Assembly: GCA_902629495.1 (NCBI GenBank)
Contig: CACORA010000022.1
Location: 1-34,538, forward strand
DNA: 34,538 nt
Reading direction: 5' to 3'
From: Planctomycetaceae bacterium
Lineage (GTDB): Bacteria; Planctomycetota; Planctomycetia; Pirellulales; UBA1268
Position numbers and translations under genes: made by a program. Positions within the stretch are counted from its first letter, which is position 1, and each line of letters begins with the position of its first letter. A model generated the notes under the pieces. The model searched no databases, had not been told where the DNA came from, and saw only the letters and a program-made list of their open reading frames with translations. Of this stretch, positions 8,477 through 16,997 are shown one piece after another.

Positions 8477-9732
8477 GTGAGTGTTCCCGTACTCGAACCG
8501 AATTCCTCCGCCTGAATGCCCATCCCATGAAGCATGCTCACAAAAAGATTGCAGAGCGGCGTGTTGTGATGGGTATCGTGGGCAATGTACCTACCGTGGT
8601 GATAGCCACCGCCAGCAAGAAGAACTGGAAGGTTTCTCGGATCATGGGCATTGGCATTTCCAAGATTGCTACCAAAAAGAACAGACGTCTGGTCCAGCAA
8701 ACTCTTCCCGTCTTCAGTCGGCTGTTTCATCCGAATGAGAAATTCATCGAAACACTTAAGGATTTCAGTCTCAATAATCTTTAATTGTGTGATTCGCTCA
8801 GGGTCCTGTCCATGATGAGAGAGAGGATGATGACCTGCTGTAACACCCTCGATCTTCGGCGTGCCATGATCACTCTGGATAACAACCGTAATGACACGCG
8901 AGGAATCGGTTTGGAAAATAAGCGGAATAAGGTTGAACAACGACCGGAGTCGTCCAAGGATATCTGATGAATCAGCAACGTCCTTGGGAGGCGACGCTTT
9001 CACATCGGGTTTTGGCCGATCAAGCCACGCTTCAGATTGTTTGAGGTCTGTTTCAGCAATCCGAATCGAGTCAAAATATTCTTCGAGTTGATGCTGGTCA
9101 CTGCCACTTGTAGCACGACGTATTGATCGTATTTGTTCGATAACGTGATCGAGAATGCTGTGACCCTCCGCTAAACGACGCCGTTGTCGCTCAATGTCCA
9201 TCGGACTTCCAGTAAGGAATAACTTGGCAAACACTTCGGATGGCATGTCCTCAGCCGGAATCATCACCCCATTGCTCGTGAACGACTGGCTTGTCTTTTG
9301 ATTGCTACTAAGTGCAATAGATGGGAAGCGCGTGACACCACCAAGTTGCTCAGCTGCAAATTGATCGACTGAAATGGAGTTCTTAAATCCACCGAGACCA
9401 GGGTTTCGTGCAGAGGTAAGAAATGTCATCTCAGTATCGTGAGGATCCTTCCCTACTTGGTCTGGATGCGAAAGACCTGAAAAAAGCGTGAAGTCTTTGC
9501 GGTGTGATTCAAGTAAATCCAAGTATTCCGTACTGTCATAGTCGAGCCCCGCTTCCTCTGGGAACAAGGATGGTGCATGGAGCCCCAAGGTATTGCAAAT
9601 ACATACCATTCGCTTGGGTGACAGATGCTGCTCACTTCCACAAGCCGGGCTCATGGACTCAAGAAGCGGGAGTGCAAGCGAAATACCTGACGTTTTGAGT
9701 ATGGTACGTCGTGACAAAAAAGCAGACATCAT
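8470..9732 (-). CDS. DUF1552 family exported protein
   Basis: 420 residues. The N-terminus has a Tat-like start (LSRRTILKTSG) and a hydrophobic stretch. The body matches the DUF1552 pattern: FTLFSGLSHP, ARNPGLGG, SISVDQFAAEQLG, a middle helical part, then VIQSDHGTPKIEGVTAGHHPLSHHG and GSNLGNANAHDPRNLPVLLAGGG. Members are related to the sulfatase/alkaline-phosphatase-like DUF1501 group and are nearly always encoded beside DUF1592-type cytochromes. No biochemical function is established. It starts with ATGATG, and the first ATG overlaps the stop of the upstream cytochrome gene by four bases (ATGA). Coupling suggests the two products work as a pair in the periplasm. The family call is strong; the role is unknown. 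Confidence 0.9.
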   Translation of the reverse strand: MMSAFLSRRTILKTSGISLALPLLESMSPACGSEQHLSPKRMVCICNTLGLHAPSLFPEEAGLDYDSTEYLDLLESHRKDFTLFSGLSHPDQVGKDPHDTEMTFLTSARNPGLGGFKNSISVDQFAAEQLGGVTRFPSIALSSNQKTSQSFTSNGVMIPAEDMPSEVFAKLFLTGSPMDIERQRRRLAEGHSILDHVIEQIRSIRRATSGSDQHQLEEYFDSIRIAETDLKQSEAWLDRPKPDVKASPPKDVADSSDILGRLRSLFNLIPLIFQTDSSRVITVVIQSDHGTPKIEGVTAGHHPLSHHGQDPERITQLKIIETEILKCFDEFLIRMKQPTEDGKSLLDQTSVLFGSNLGNANAHDPRNLPVLLAGGGYHHGRYIAHDTHHNTPLCNLFVSMLHGMGIQAEEFGSSTGTLTW

Positions 9733-12152
9733 CGATTCCTAAAAAGAGGACTTGCAACAACATGGTGAATGAGATCTCGAAACGGATAGCCATCATCCTG
9801 CGTTGCTTGAAGAATACGTTCAACCTCATCACGATCACAAAATTTGATGCCGCCACCTGTTGAAAATGCAATCAACTGTGAAACAACATTGCGGGCGATC
9901 TGTTCTGACGATTTCCGCAATAATGTCCGGTAGTCACGAATATCCTGAAAGGCATCACCTTCAACAGTCACTCCAGATGTTTCAACTTTTCGACCAACGC
10001 TGTACTGCACATGGTTGAATCTTAAGCCAGGCTGGAGCTTTTGCCCTGTTTTTTTCCTATTTCGATAATGCAAACGGTAATTCCCGACAGGATCAAAACT
10101 CTCCATCGCAAATCCCGGTGGATCAATTTTCCGATGACACACACCGCACGTCTCGACAGACTGATGCTTCGCGAGCATTTCACGAATTGTTGTTGATCCT
10201 CTTGTATCGGGTTCAATTGAACCTATATCTGATGGCGGCGGATTCGGTGGTAATCCGAGAAGTTTTGTGAGAATGAAATTACCACGCCTCACTGGTGTTG
10301 TAACCGTTCCATTTGCAGTAACTTTTGCGATAGAGGCGTGACCAAGAATACCGCCTCGTGGGCTCGATGCATCCAACGACACCTTCCGCATCCTTTCACC
10401 CTGAATGCCTTGAATCCCATAGTGCTCTGCAAGCCGCCGATTGAGGAATGTAAATTCAGAGTCAACAAGATTGTGAATCGGAAGATTCTCATCAATGAGA
10501 TGGGTGACAAAGTCTCGTGTCTCAGCCAGCATGGCCATCCTTAATACATCGTCATATTCAGGATACAGCCAGCCATCAGGGGTTGTGGCATCTATCTGAT
10601 CAAGTTCTAACCACTGATCAAAAAAATCATGGATAAAATGTTGTTTCTTCTGATGCTTGAGCATACGATCGACTTGCTGAGCAAGAATGGTGGGAGTAGA
10701 AAGCTTCCCATCCGCAGCCAACTGAAGCAATTCCTCATCGGGCGGGCTGCGCCAGAGGAAGTATGACAGCCGACTGGCAAGTGCATAATCCGTCAGCGTT
10801 GATTCTTCTGGCGCCGTTTCATTCTGAAGGAATACGAACTCAGGTGAAACCAGTATTGCTCGCAATGGAACGCGAGCACTGGCAATGAAGCCACGTCGTG
10901 CTTTGAGATTCGGAATCGCGAGGTTGGTAAGAGCCGTGATCTCTTTCTCAGTAACCGGCCGACGGAAAGCCCTAGGCGCTAATGCTGCAACAGCATCGCG
11001 AATATGTTCGTAGTGAGACATCTTCATGATCGGTCGGTAAGAACGACCGTTTGCAACAGACTCCCACTCGACACCAGGAAACAAGGATTGGGTACGTTGC
11101 GGAGGCCACATGGACTCCAACGGACCTTCAACACGTACCTTGCGAATACGCACACCTTCCCCTTTGAATTTGCTCGCCGGTTGCGAGTTATAAATAACTT
11201 TTCCGTCGGGCGCAGGCTCCAGTTCGTCGGCGCTGACATAGAAGTAGTCGTCTGGGCGCATGTATTTGATCACTGACACCGTACGGAATGTCTCATCGAC
11301 ATCCCAGGCAGCAAACAGTTCGCTGTTCCCCTGAACATCGTTCTGCCGTTTAAGGCTCATCGTCACTGAGGATCTCGGCTGATACGCCGAGCCGGTCACG
11401 GTGATGCGATATCGGCCGGCAACGGGAAACCGCAAACCGTTGGCGTCAGAACGCAGGTTGTGGTTTTCACCTCGAAACATGATGAGATCATCTCCGGCGC
11501 GAAAGACCGTACCACCGCCATTGCGTACGGGACGTTCAAACCACATTTTCATGTAACGTGAATTCGCGTAGTCAAGTTCGTGCACCATCTTGGGCTTGGC
11601 GCCGAGTTGAATGGCTTCATCGAGAGCAACGTCAGCAGCCTTGAGGAAGCCTTTCACATGTATGCTTGACATTTCTTGCGTTGAGGCAACAACATCAAAG
11701 GTTCCTGAATCACTTTCTGGTGGAACATACTTTGCAAGATCCCCACCAATCATGAGCAACTCCCGTAACGTATGCTCATACTCTTGACGACTTAATCGAC
11801 GCGAGGGGACACGGCCAACCCTATGGTAACGGGCTTGATTCACGCGAACGAGTTCACCTTTGAGAAGTGATAACATGTTTTGGCTTGATTCTTTGCTTGG
11901 CTGATCCTCCGAAGCAGGTGGCATCTCCCCCCGCTGTACTCGATCGAAGACATGAACCCATGATTCAAAAACCTGTTCATTCTCAAAGTCATACCCGAGT
12001 GATTCCAGATCAAGTTGCGTGTCTGTATTGACATCATGGCAACTGACACACGACTCCTCAATAAATTCCTGAAGATCATGCTTCCATTCAGCTGCAGTGC
12101 TCAATGCTGGCAGAAGAAGCGTGACAAAAATAATGCATGAGACTTGATTCAC
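9729..12152 (-). CDS. DUF1592/DUF1588/DUF1585-type cytochrome c protein
   Basis: The start chosen is the GTG at 12152, which overlaps the upstream TGA as GTGA and gives a clean signal peptide (VNQVSCIIFVTLLLPALSTAA). The longer reading from 12206 would put unlikely sequence before it. It is 807 residues. The first haem motif CVSCH is at about 35-39. DUF1587-, DUF1595- and DUF1592-like segments follow (SRRLSRQEYEHTLRELL, RAFRRPVTEKE, ASRLSYFLWRSPPDEEL), then DUF1588 (ILGHASIAKVTANGT..PVRRG). A second motif CGVCH (about 669-673) sits before IDPPGFAMESFDPVG and DUF1585. Such proteins are secreted, very abundant in Planctomycetota, and of unproven function; electron transfer at the surface is assumed. 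The next gene is its usual DUF1552 partner. The family call is strong. Confidence 0.93.
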   Translation of the reverse strand: MNQVSCIIFVTLLLPALSTAAEWKHDLQEFIEESCVSCHDVNTDTQLDLESLGYDFENEQVFESWVHVFDRVQRGEMPPASEDQPSKESSQNMLSLLKGELVRVNQARYHRVGRVPSRRLSRQEYEHTLRELLMIGGDLAKYVPPESDSGTFDVVASTQEMSSIHVKGFLKAADVALDEAIQLGAKPKMVHELDYANSRYMKMWFERPVRNGGGTVFRAGDDLIMFRGENHNLRSDANGLRFPVAGRYRITVTGSAYQPRSSVTMSLKRQNDVQGNSELFAAWDVDETFRTVSVIKYMRPDDYFYVSADELEPAPDGKVIYNSQPASKFKGEGVRIRKVRVEGPLESMWPPQRTQSLFPGVEWESVANGRSYRPIMKMSHYEHIRDAVAALAPRAFRRPVTEKEITALTNLAIPNLKARRGFIASARVPLRAILVSPEFVFLQNETAPEESTLTDYALASRLSYFLWRSPPDEELLQLAADGKLSTPTILAQQVDRMLKHQKKQHFIHDFFDQWLELDQIDATTPDGWLYPEYDDVLRMAMLAETRDFVTHLIDENLPIHNLVDSEFTFLNRRLAEHYGIQGIQGERMRKVSLDASSPRGGILGHASIAKVTANGTVTTPVRRGNFILTKLLGLPPNPPPSDIGSIEPDTRGSTTIREMLAKHQSVETCGVCHRKIDPPGFAMESFDPVGNYRLHYRNRKKTGQKLQPGLRFNHVQYSVGRKVETSGVTVEGDAFQDIRDYRTLLRKSSEQIARNVVSQLIAFSTGGGIKFCDRDEVERILQATQDDGYPFRDLIHHVVASPLFRNR

Positions 12153-13624
12153 TGCTGACTTTCTTTGAATGCATACATCGCTGAGTGCGTGCGAACATAG
12201 AGGCAATCATCGCAAACAGCAGGCGTGGCATACACACCATCATCCATTTCATTGGTTGCAATGACTTCCGATTCCTCCCCAACATTCAAAACAGCAATGC
12301 GACCCCGCCCATCGGCTATGTAGAGATGACCTGCAGCGATGATTGGTGATGCATAGTGCGTGCCACTTCCGCCAGTTCGCTTTCGATAGACACGCCTGCC
12401 AGACTTCATCTCGATACAGGTCAGCAGCCCACCATTTTTGACCAGATAGACATACTGTCCGTCACTGATTGGTGACGGCACCTCAGGTATGCCTTGTGTC
12501 TCAAGTGTAACAATCTCATCATCTGACAATACGCCATGACCAGCGACTGGAAGTGAGAGCAATCCATGGTTCTGATACCCACGACGAAAACGAGCGATAT
12601 CATGCATCTGTCGCTGCCATTCGTCCTCTGTGATATCTCCGTCCTTGTTTCGATCAACTTTCTCGAAACGAATTGATGCGCCATTCTGGGGTGCCTCAGC
12701 CCCCTCAGGTCGATGAAAGATCCAGAGACGCGGGAACTCTTTGCGCTGAATAACACTGTCGGCATTTGTATCGTGATCTTCAACCAGCGTTACAAAGTCA
12801 GGGAAGGCTGGCCTTAATGCTGGCTCTCCCAATTTATTCCATGCGGCGACGACCACTCGTCCCTGAACAATGAGAGGAGTACTTGTGGCAGTCGTCGCAC
12901 ACGTTGTGATCCATTGCTGCCGGCCAGTTGCAACGTCAAACCCCTGAACACTTCGTGCACCGTGAAGAATGAGCAGGTCATCATGCACAATGGGCATGGC
13001 AGTGCAGGCCAGTTCTGCATGAAAGGGCTCGTCTTGAGGCACTTTCCAGATTTCTTGACCAGTGTGCTTATTGACTGCCAATAAGAAATGGTCAACGAAA
13101 TTTCCTCGATACAAAATAACCTTATCACCGACGATGATGGGTGAAATCGCATTGCCGGCATACGACTTTGCAAGCGGGAGCGGCACCTCCCACATCGGGT
13201 TCCCATCATGATCAAAGCAAACAAGGCCAAATGACCCAAAGTATGCAATGACATACTCACCATCAGTCACGGGTGTACTGCTTGCAGGACTGAAAGAAGG
13301 ATGACCTCGCTCGATCTCTTTCGTGGCTATCGGTCGCTCCCATCGAATACGTCCTTGATGGCGATCAATTGCAACAACGCTCAGACGCTGTCGTGCCTTG
13401 TCAAAGGTTGTAAGGAAGATCGAATCACCACTAATGATCGGCGAACTGTGCCCCGACTGCATGCCCAAACGCCAAAGAAGGTTTTTCTCTGGCCCAAATT
13501 CAACCGGTGGATGTGCATCGGATGCCACTCCTGAACCATTTGGACCACGAAATTGACTCCACTCAGCCCTCCCGTGCGTATCGGCACATACAATCAGAAG
13601 ACAGATAAAGAGCATTCTTCTCAT
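12149..13624 (-). CDS. PQQ-like beta-propeller with an EF-hand pair
   Basis: 491 residues. A short signal peptide (about 1-20) precedes WSQFRGPNGSGVA, the usual start of secreted PQQ-like (BamB-type) propellers in Planctomycetota. Blades are visible as LSVVAIDRHQGRIRWERP, LLAVNKHTGQEIWKVP and VQGFDVATGRQQWITT. Two 12-residue EF-hand loops interrupt the propeller: a weak one at D285-E296 (Ser at the usual Gly) and a canonical one at D324-E335. The propeller resumes afterwards (YVYLVKNGGLLTCIEM, HLYIADGRGRIAVLN). No quinoprotein catalytic residues were recognised, so a scaffold or binding role is likelier than a dehydrogenase. The ATG overlaps the upstream stop by four bases and the stop overlaps the next start by four, which makes co-translation likely. 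The fold call is good; the function is unknown. Confidence 0.87.
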   Translation of the reverse strand: MRRMLFICLLIVCADTHGRAEWSQFRGPNGSGVASDAHPPVEFGPEKNLLWRLGMQSGHSSPIISGDSIFLTTFDKARQRLSVVAIDRHQGRIRWERPIATKEIERGHPSFSPASSTPVTDGEYVIAYFGSFGLVCFDHDGNPMWEVPLPLAKSYAGNAISPIIVGDKVILYRGNFVDHFLLAVNKHTGQEIWKVPQDEPFHAELACTAMPIVHDDLLILHGARSVQGFDVATGRQQWITTCATTATSTPLIVQGRVVVAAWNKLGEPALRPAFPDFVTLVEDHDTNADSVIQRKEFPRLWIFHRPEGAEAPQNGASIRFEKVDRNKDGDITEDEWQRQMHDIARFRRGYQNHGLLSLPVAGHGVLSDDEIVTLETQGIPEVPSPISDGQYVYLVKNGGLLTCIEMKSGRRVYRKRTGGSGTHYASPIIAAGHLYIADGRGRIAVLNVGEESEVIATNEMDDGVYATPAVCDDCLYVRTHSAMYAFKESQQ

Positions 13625-16095
13625 GGACCGACTCCGCTGGATTGAAGATACGCCAGCAAGTCATAGACCTCTTCAATCGTAAACGTGTCCAACAAACCAA
13701 CAGGCATGGTGGAAACATCTGCAACATGCCGCTGTTCGATGGATCCCTTACTGATCGTCTCAACCTCATCGGGTTTGAGCATATTGGGGAGAAGCTGAAG
13801 AGAATCCTCATTTTCTTTAATCACCAAACCCGTGAGCAGCCGCCCATCATCAACCAGAATCATCTGCGTTTGAAAATCCTTATGAATCTCACGAGACGGA
13901 TTGACAACCTGCTGCAACAGCTTTGTTCCCTGAAATCGCTTCGTAATGTCATTCAAATCCGGCCCAAGCTTTTTTTCTCCGCTACCTTTTGAATGGCAAC
14001 GGCTACATGTAGCTTGTTCAAAGACACGCCGTCCCTGAACAAGGTTACGCTGCCCCAGATTATCAGGCACCTGACCAAAAGAGTGGTGTTGCCACTTCTT
14101 GACAAACCTCCGTTTTATGGGAGCGTTCGCACTCGCAACGTACTCTTGGCTGGCAACATGCTCCATAATCCGTACAAACATCTGTCCATCACCGCTCCGT
14201 GATGGATTTGCCTGACGAAATTCATTCCAGAGTTTTCCAACACGAGGGCGATTGCGATCTGGTATTTCAGCCATCCGTTTGTCAACGTATTGCTGATGCG
14301 GCATTGTTCGATAGGCAGCTGGCATTTCCGCTTTATCGATCTTCGCAAACAATGCGGCATTGTCTCTCTTCGCCGGGCGGCTGATCTTCGGCGCGGTAGC
14401 GAGGTTGCCAACGGCATGACGACCGTCGTAGGTTTTCGGTGTAAGCTTCAGACTGCCTCCGTCAGGCAGGATTGTTGGCAATGAGATTTTGATCACAGCA
14501 CCCACGCCGCGTTCCATATGTCGCGCTGGTCCAGACGTGCTCGTCCAGACGTTGCCATCGTCGTCAAACTCGATTTCGCGTGTGTAGGAAACACGAGTGG
14601 GCAGTCGGAACTCCACAAGTGATTCCGTCTTCGGATCAAACCGATTGATGGTGTCATTTCCCGTACCGCAAATCCAAACAATGCCATCTTTATCGACGTT
14701 CAGTGCATATGGAATCTGATTTTCTGCATCAGGCAGTTCATAGACCGTCCACTTCTCATCGTTTGGATCGAACTTGCCAAACACACCCGAGCCGAACCCG
14801 GGAACCCACACCATTCCGTCAGGAGCCACGTGCAAGCGCCTTGGACCACGAAACGGTGGATTCCATTCCTTAATGTCACCGTCTTCAGCGCTCGGATCGA
14901 TTCGACCAATGCGATTGCCATTCAATTTTGAATACCAGATCATGCCGTCAACTGGTGAATAATCGAGACCGTAGGGCGTAATACCTCGTGACTCACCACG
15001 ACCGGCAGCAACAGCCTGTCCAGCAAGAAGCAGTTTGTATTCTTTGACAATGTGCGTCTTTGGGTGAATGGAAAAGCACGAATTTGACCCAGCGTCGGTG
15101 TACCAGATGAGTCCCTCGGGATCGTTTGGATTGATCCGAAGTGTATGCGGATAATCTCCCCGCGTCTTGGGAGCCTCACCACTACTAAACGACTCAAATG
15201 TTTCCGTATCGAGATCAAAACGAACCATTTTTCCACTCGCACACATTGTGGTCCACAGACTGCCATCATTCGCCGTCTCAATCGAATGCGGTCCATACGC
15301 TCCTCGTGGAAAGCGATACGTTGTTTGTTCGCCAGATGTCTGATCAAGCGCGATCATGCGACCCTTCGAGATATTGACGGCATAAACCCTGCCATCCCGC
15401 CCGATCTCCAGGTCATGGAATGACCCTTCCAATGGCTCATCCATCTCCCACATCGTGATCGTGGCAGCTGCAGCAAGTCCTGTTGGAGCCGGAGGCGGAA
15501 CGAAGGCTGGCCATCGCTCGACGGCATCACCTTTATAGGTGTCCATCAAACGTGGAATAATGGTTTTCTGGGTATGCGGATACAGACCGCCGAACCCATC
15601 CATTCGCAGAAGCATGGTCTCCCAGTCAACAGGCTCTTCCGGCGTGCGAAAACCAACCGTTCCAACCTGATGGCAATAGGAGCACATCATCTTGAAATTC
15701 AGTTTGTCACGTGGATTCTCAAAGGCCAACATGCTGAAGGCACTGTTCGCAGGCCGTTGTACCTCCAACTCCTTACCATGAGCACGACGCGTCTGAATAA
15801 CCAAATTTTCAGATCCAACAGGCACGTCACTGAGCCATTCGTCTGCAAGCCCCATGAGACGAGCACGGACATTATGATCGATTGCGCGAAGGCCTATAAT
15901 ACGAAACGAACCATCGTCTGCCGAAAACACCGATATCCACTTGCGATGGTCATCATCTATCGCAGACACCATGACGCCTTCAAGCGGTTTTCCAGCAGCA
16001 TCAACGACCGTACCACTGATCGCTGCTGCATCCACAGAGCTATCGATGCTCAGTCCCACAGCAAGCCACAGTAACAATGGCAGACATTTTTTCAT
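13621..16095 (-). CDS. Carboxypeptidase-regulatory / Vgb-like propeller / cytochrome c fusion
   Basis: 824 residues in several parts. A signal peptide (1-24) is followed by a carboxypeptidase-regulatory-like beta-sandwich (about 25-100, ISGTVVDAAGKPLEGVMVSAID). A haem motif CSYCH lies at 138-142. Residues about 212-540 form a virginiamycin-B-lyase-like (NHL-type) propeller with repeats such as GLDYSPVDGMIWYSK and LHVAPDGMVWVPGFG. The module shared with the tandem sulfatase is at 583-648. The C-terminus (about 685-820) is a 'Pirellula/Verrucomicrobium-type' haem-binding domain with CSRCH at 697-701 and LGPDL. Probably a periplasmic dihaem electron carrier with a sugar- or lactone-binding propeller. 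Lyase activity is unproven. The ATG has GGAAAG nine bases upstream. It is the first gene of the coupled run. Domain calls are good; the role is inference. Confidence 0.88.
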   Translation of the reverse strand: MKKCLPLLLWLAVGLSIDSSVDAAAISGTVVDAAGKPLEGVMVSAIDDDHRKWISVFSADDGSFRIIGLRAIDHNVRARLMGLADEWLSDVPVGSENLVIQTRRAHGKELEVQRPANSAFSMLAFENPRDKLNFKMMCSYCHQVGTVGFRTPEEPVDWETMLLRMDGFGGLYPHTQKTIIPRLMDTYKGDAVERWPAFVPPPAPTGLAAAATITMWEMDEPLEGSFHDLEIGRDGRVYAVNISKGRMIALDQTSGEQTTYRFPRGAYGPHSIETANDGSLWTTMCASGKMVRFDLDTETFESFSSGEAPKTRGDYPHTLRINPNDPEGLIWYTDAGSNSCFSIHPKTHIVKEYKLLLAGQAVAAGRGESRGITPYGLDYSPVDGMIWYSKLNGNRIGRIDPSAEDGDIKEWNPPFRGPRRLHVAPDGMVWVPGFGSGVFGKFDPNDEKWTVYELPDAENQIPYALNVDKDGIVWICGTGNDTINRFDPKTESLVEFRLPTRVSYTREIEFDDDGNVWTSTSGPARHMERGVGAVIKISLPTILPDGGSLKLTPKTYDGRHAVGNLATAPKISRPAKRDNAALFAKIDKAEMPAAYRTMPHQQYVDKRMAEIPDRNRPRVGKLWNEFRQANPSRSGDGQMFVRIMEHVASQEYVASANAPIKRRFVKKWQHHSFGQVPDNLGQRNLVQGRRVFEQATCSRCHSKGSGEKKLGPDLNDITKRFQGTKLLQQVVNPSREIHKDFQTQMILVDDGRLLTGLVIKENEDSLQLLPNMLKPDEVETISKGSIEQRHVADVSTMPVGLLDTFTIEEVYDLLAYLQSSGVGP
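14152..14349 (-). other. Shared linker module, copy B
   Basis: Residues 583-648 of the propeller/cytochrome protein, between the propeller and the C-terminal haem domain. Landmarks are PHQQYVDKRMAEI, RVGKLWNEFR and VRIMEHVA. It aligns without gaps to copy A at 449-646 in the tandem sulfatase. The conserved H-Q-x-Y-V-D-K, R-V-G-x-L-W and H-V-A positions look structural. Confidence 0.8.
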
Positions 16096-16204
16096 TAATC
16101 CGTTCTTTCCAATTGACTCATGGTAATTCTTCTCGGCAAATCATGTACGCCCGCATATGAAATAACCAAAAGGAAGGCTTATTCGTGGACGATTTTCTAA
16201 AAAA

Positions 16205-16933
16205 TCACGGTTCTTCACCAGATACATCAAGAACAGCAGCACTAAGAATGAGTTTCCGGAATTGCTCATCAGACACATCGTCAAGAATCTGCATAAAGGC
16301 GATGAGATGCTCTACGTCCTCTGCATTGAGTTGCATGACTGAGTATTGATCACTGATGCTTTTGGCTTTTCCCATTTTCTTAAGGCGTGATGCCTCTAAC
16401 TTCTTCTGCAGCACTGCCTTGAGATCAACTCCTCTCTCAATCGCATTACGAACCGATGGTGTCGGTGTCGCGTCCGTATTGTTTGCGACAACATGCGACA
16501 TGCCGTCGGTGAACTCTGGAAACACATGACAACTCGCACAATTACCGACACTCACCTCGCCTTCATACCGAAGAAATGTCTTGAGTCCTTCATAGTGTGC
16601 TCGCCCCATACCTACTGGCATCTTCAACAACACTCGACCTTCCTGATTTGCCAGCCGACTGAACATACGACTGGCAAAATCAGTCGGTGTTTCTTCAGCA
16701 TCTAACTTCTCAGGCAAGCGATTCAAATAGGAGAAGGCATCAAAAATAGATCTCTTTGTTGTGCCAAGACGATGGACACGAATATTCTCTTCGATTGTTT
16801 TGCCCTGTTGTGAAACATGATCACCAACCTGACTCTGCCCATGCACGTCTGACAGAAAAAAAAGAGCAACCACGACAGCACCTCCATGCATGACACTCGA
16901 GGCAGCACACATGCGTACATAGTGAAAAAACAT
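16205..16933 (-). CDS. Monohaem MauG/CcP-like cytochrome c
   Basis: 242 residues with a signal-like hydrophobic N-terminus (about 14-32). One haem motif CASCH lies at 132-136, followed by VFPEFTDG and then TPSVRNAIERG and DVEHLIAFMQIL. This matches the C-terminal half of dihaem MauG/cytochrome c peroxidases. Those enzymes have two haems in over 300 residues; here the first haem half is absent, so peroxidase activity is doubtful and electron transfer is likelier. The start is well supported by GGGAGGAG upstream. It lies 109 bases before the propeller/cytochrome gene and 64 bases after the HTTM-like gene, all on the same strand, so it may open the redox operon. The haem call is firm; the ancestry is inferred from motif order. 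Confidence 0.8.
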   Translation of the reverse strand: MFFHYVRMCAASSVMHGGAVVVALFFLSDVHGQSQVGDHVSQQGKTIEENIRVHRLGTTKRSIFDAFSYLNRLPEKLDAEETPTDFASRMFSRLANQEGRVLLKMPVGMGRAHYEGLKTFLRYEGEVSVGNCASCHVFPEFTDGMSHVVANNTDATPTPSVRNAIERGVDLKAVLQKKLEASRLKKMGKAKSISDQYSVMQLNAEDVEHLIAFMQILDDVSDEQFRKLILSAAVLDVSGEEP

Positions 16934-16941
16934 GAGCGTTC

Positions 16942-16949
16942 TCTCCTCC
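16942..16949 (-). promoter_or_regulatory. Strong ribosome-binding site of the monohaem gene
   Basis: On the minus strand GGGAGGAGAG ends shortly before the ATG at 16933. It is one of the strongest Shine-Dalgarno matches in the window and fixes this start. Confidence 0.6.
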
Positions 16950-16997
16950 CTCTATGGTCATTGCATCACGATGAAAGATTCGTCGTATGGTTGTATC

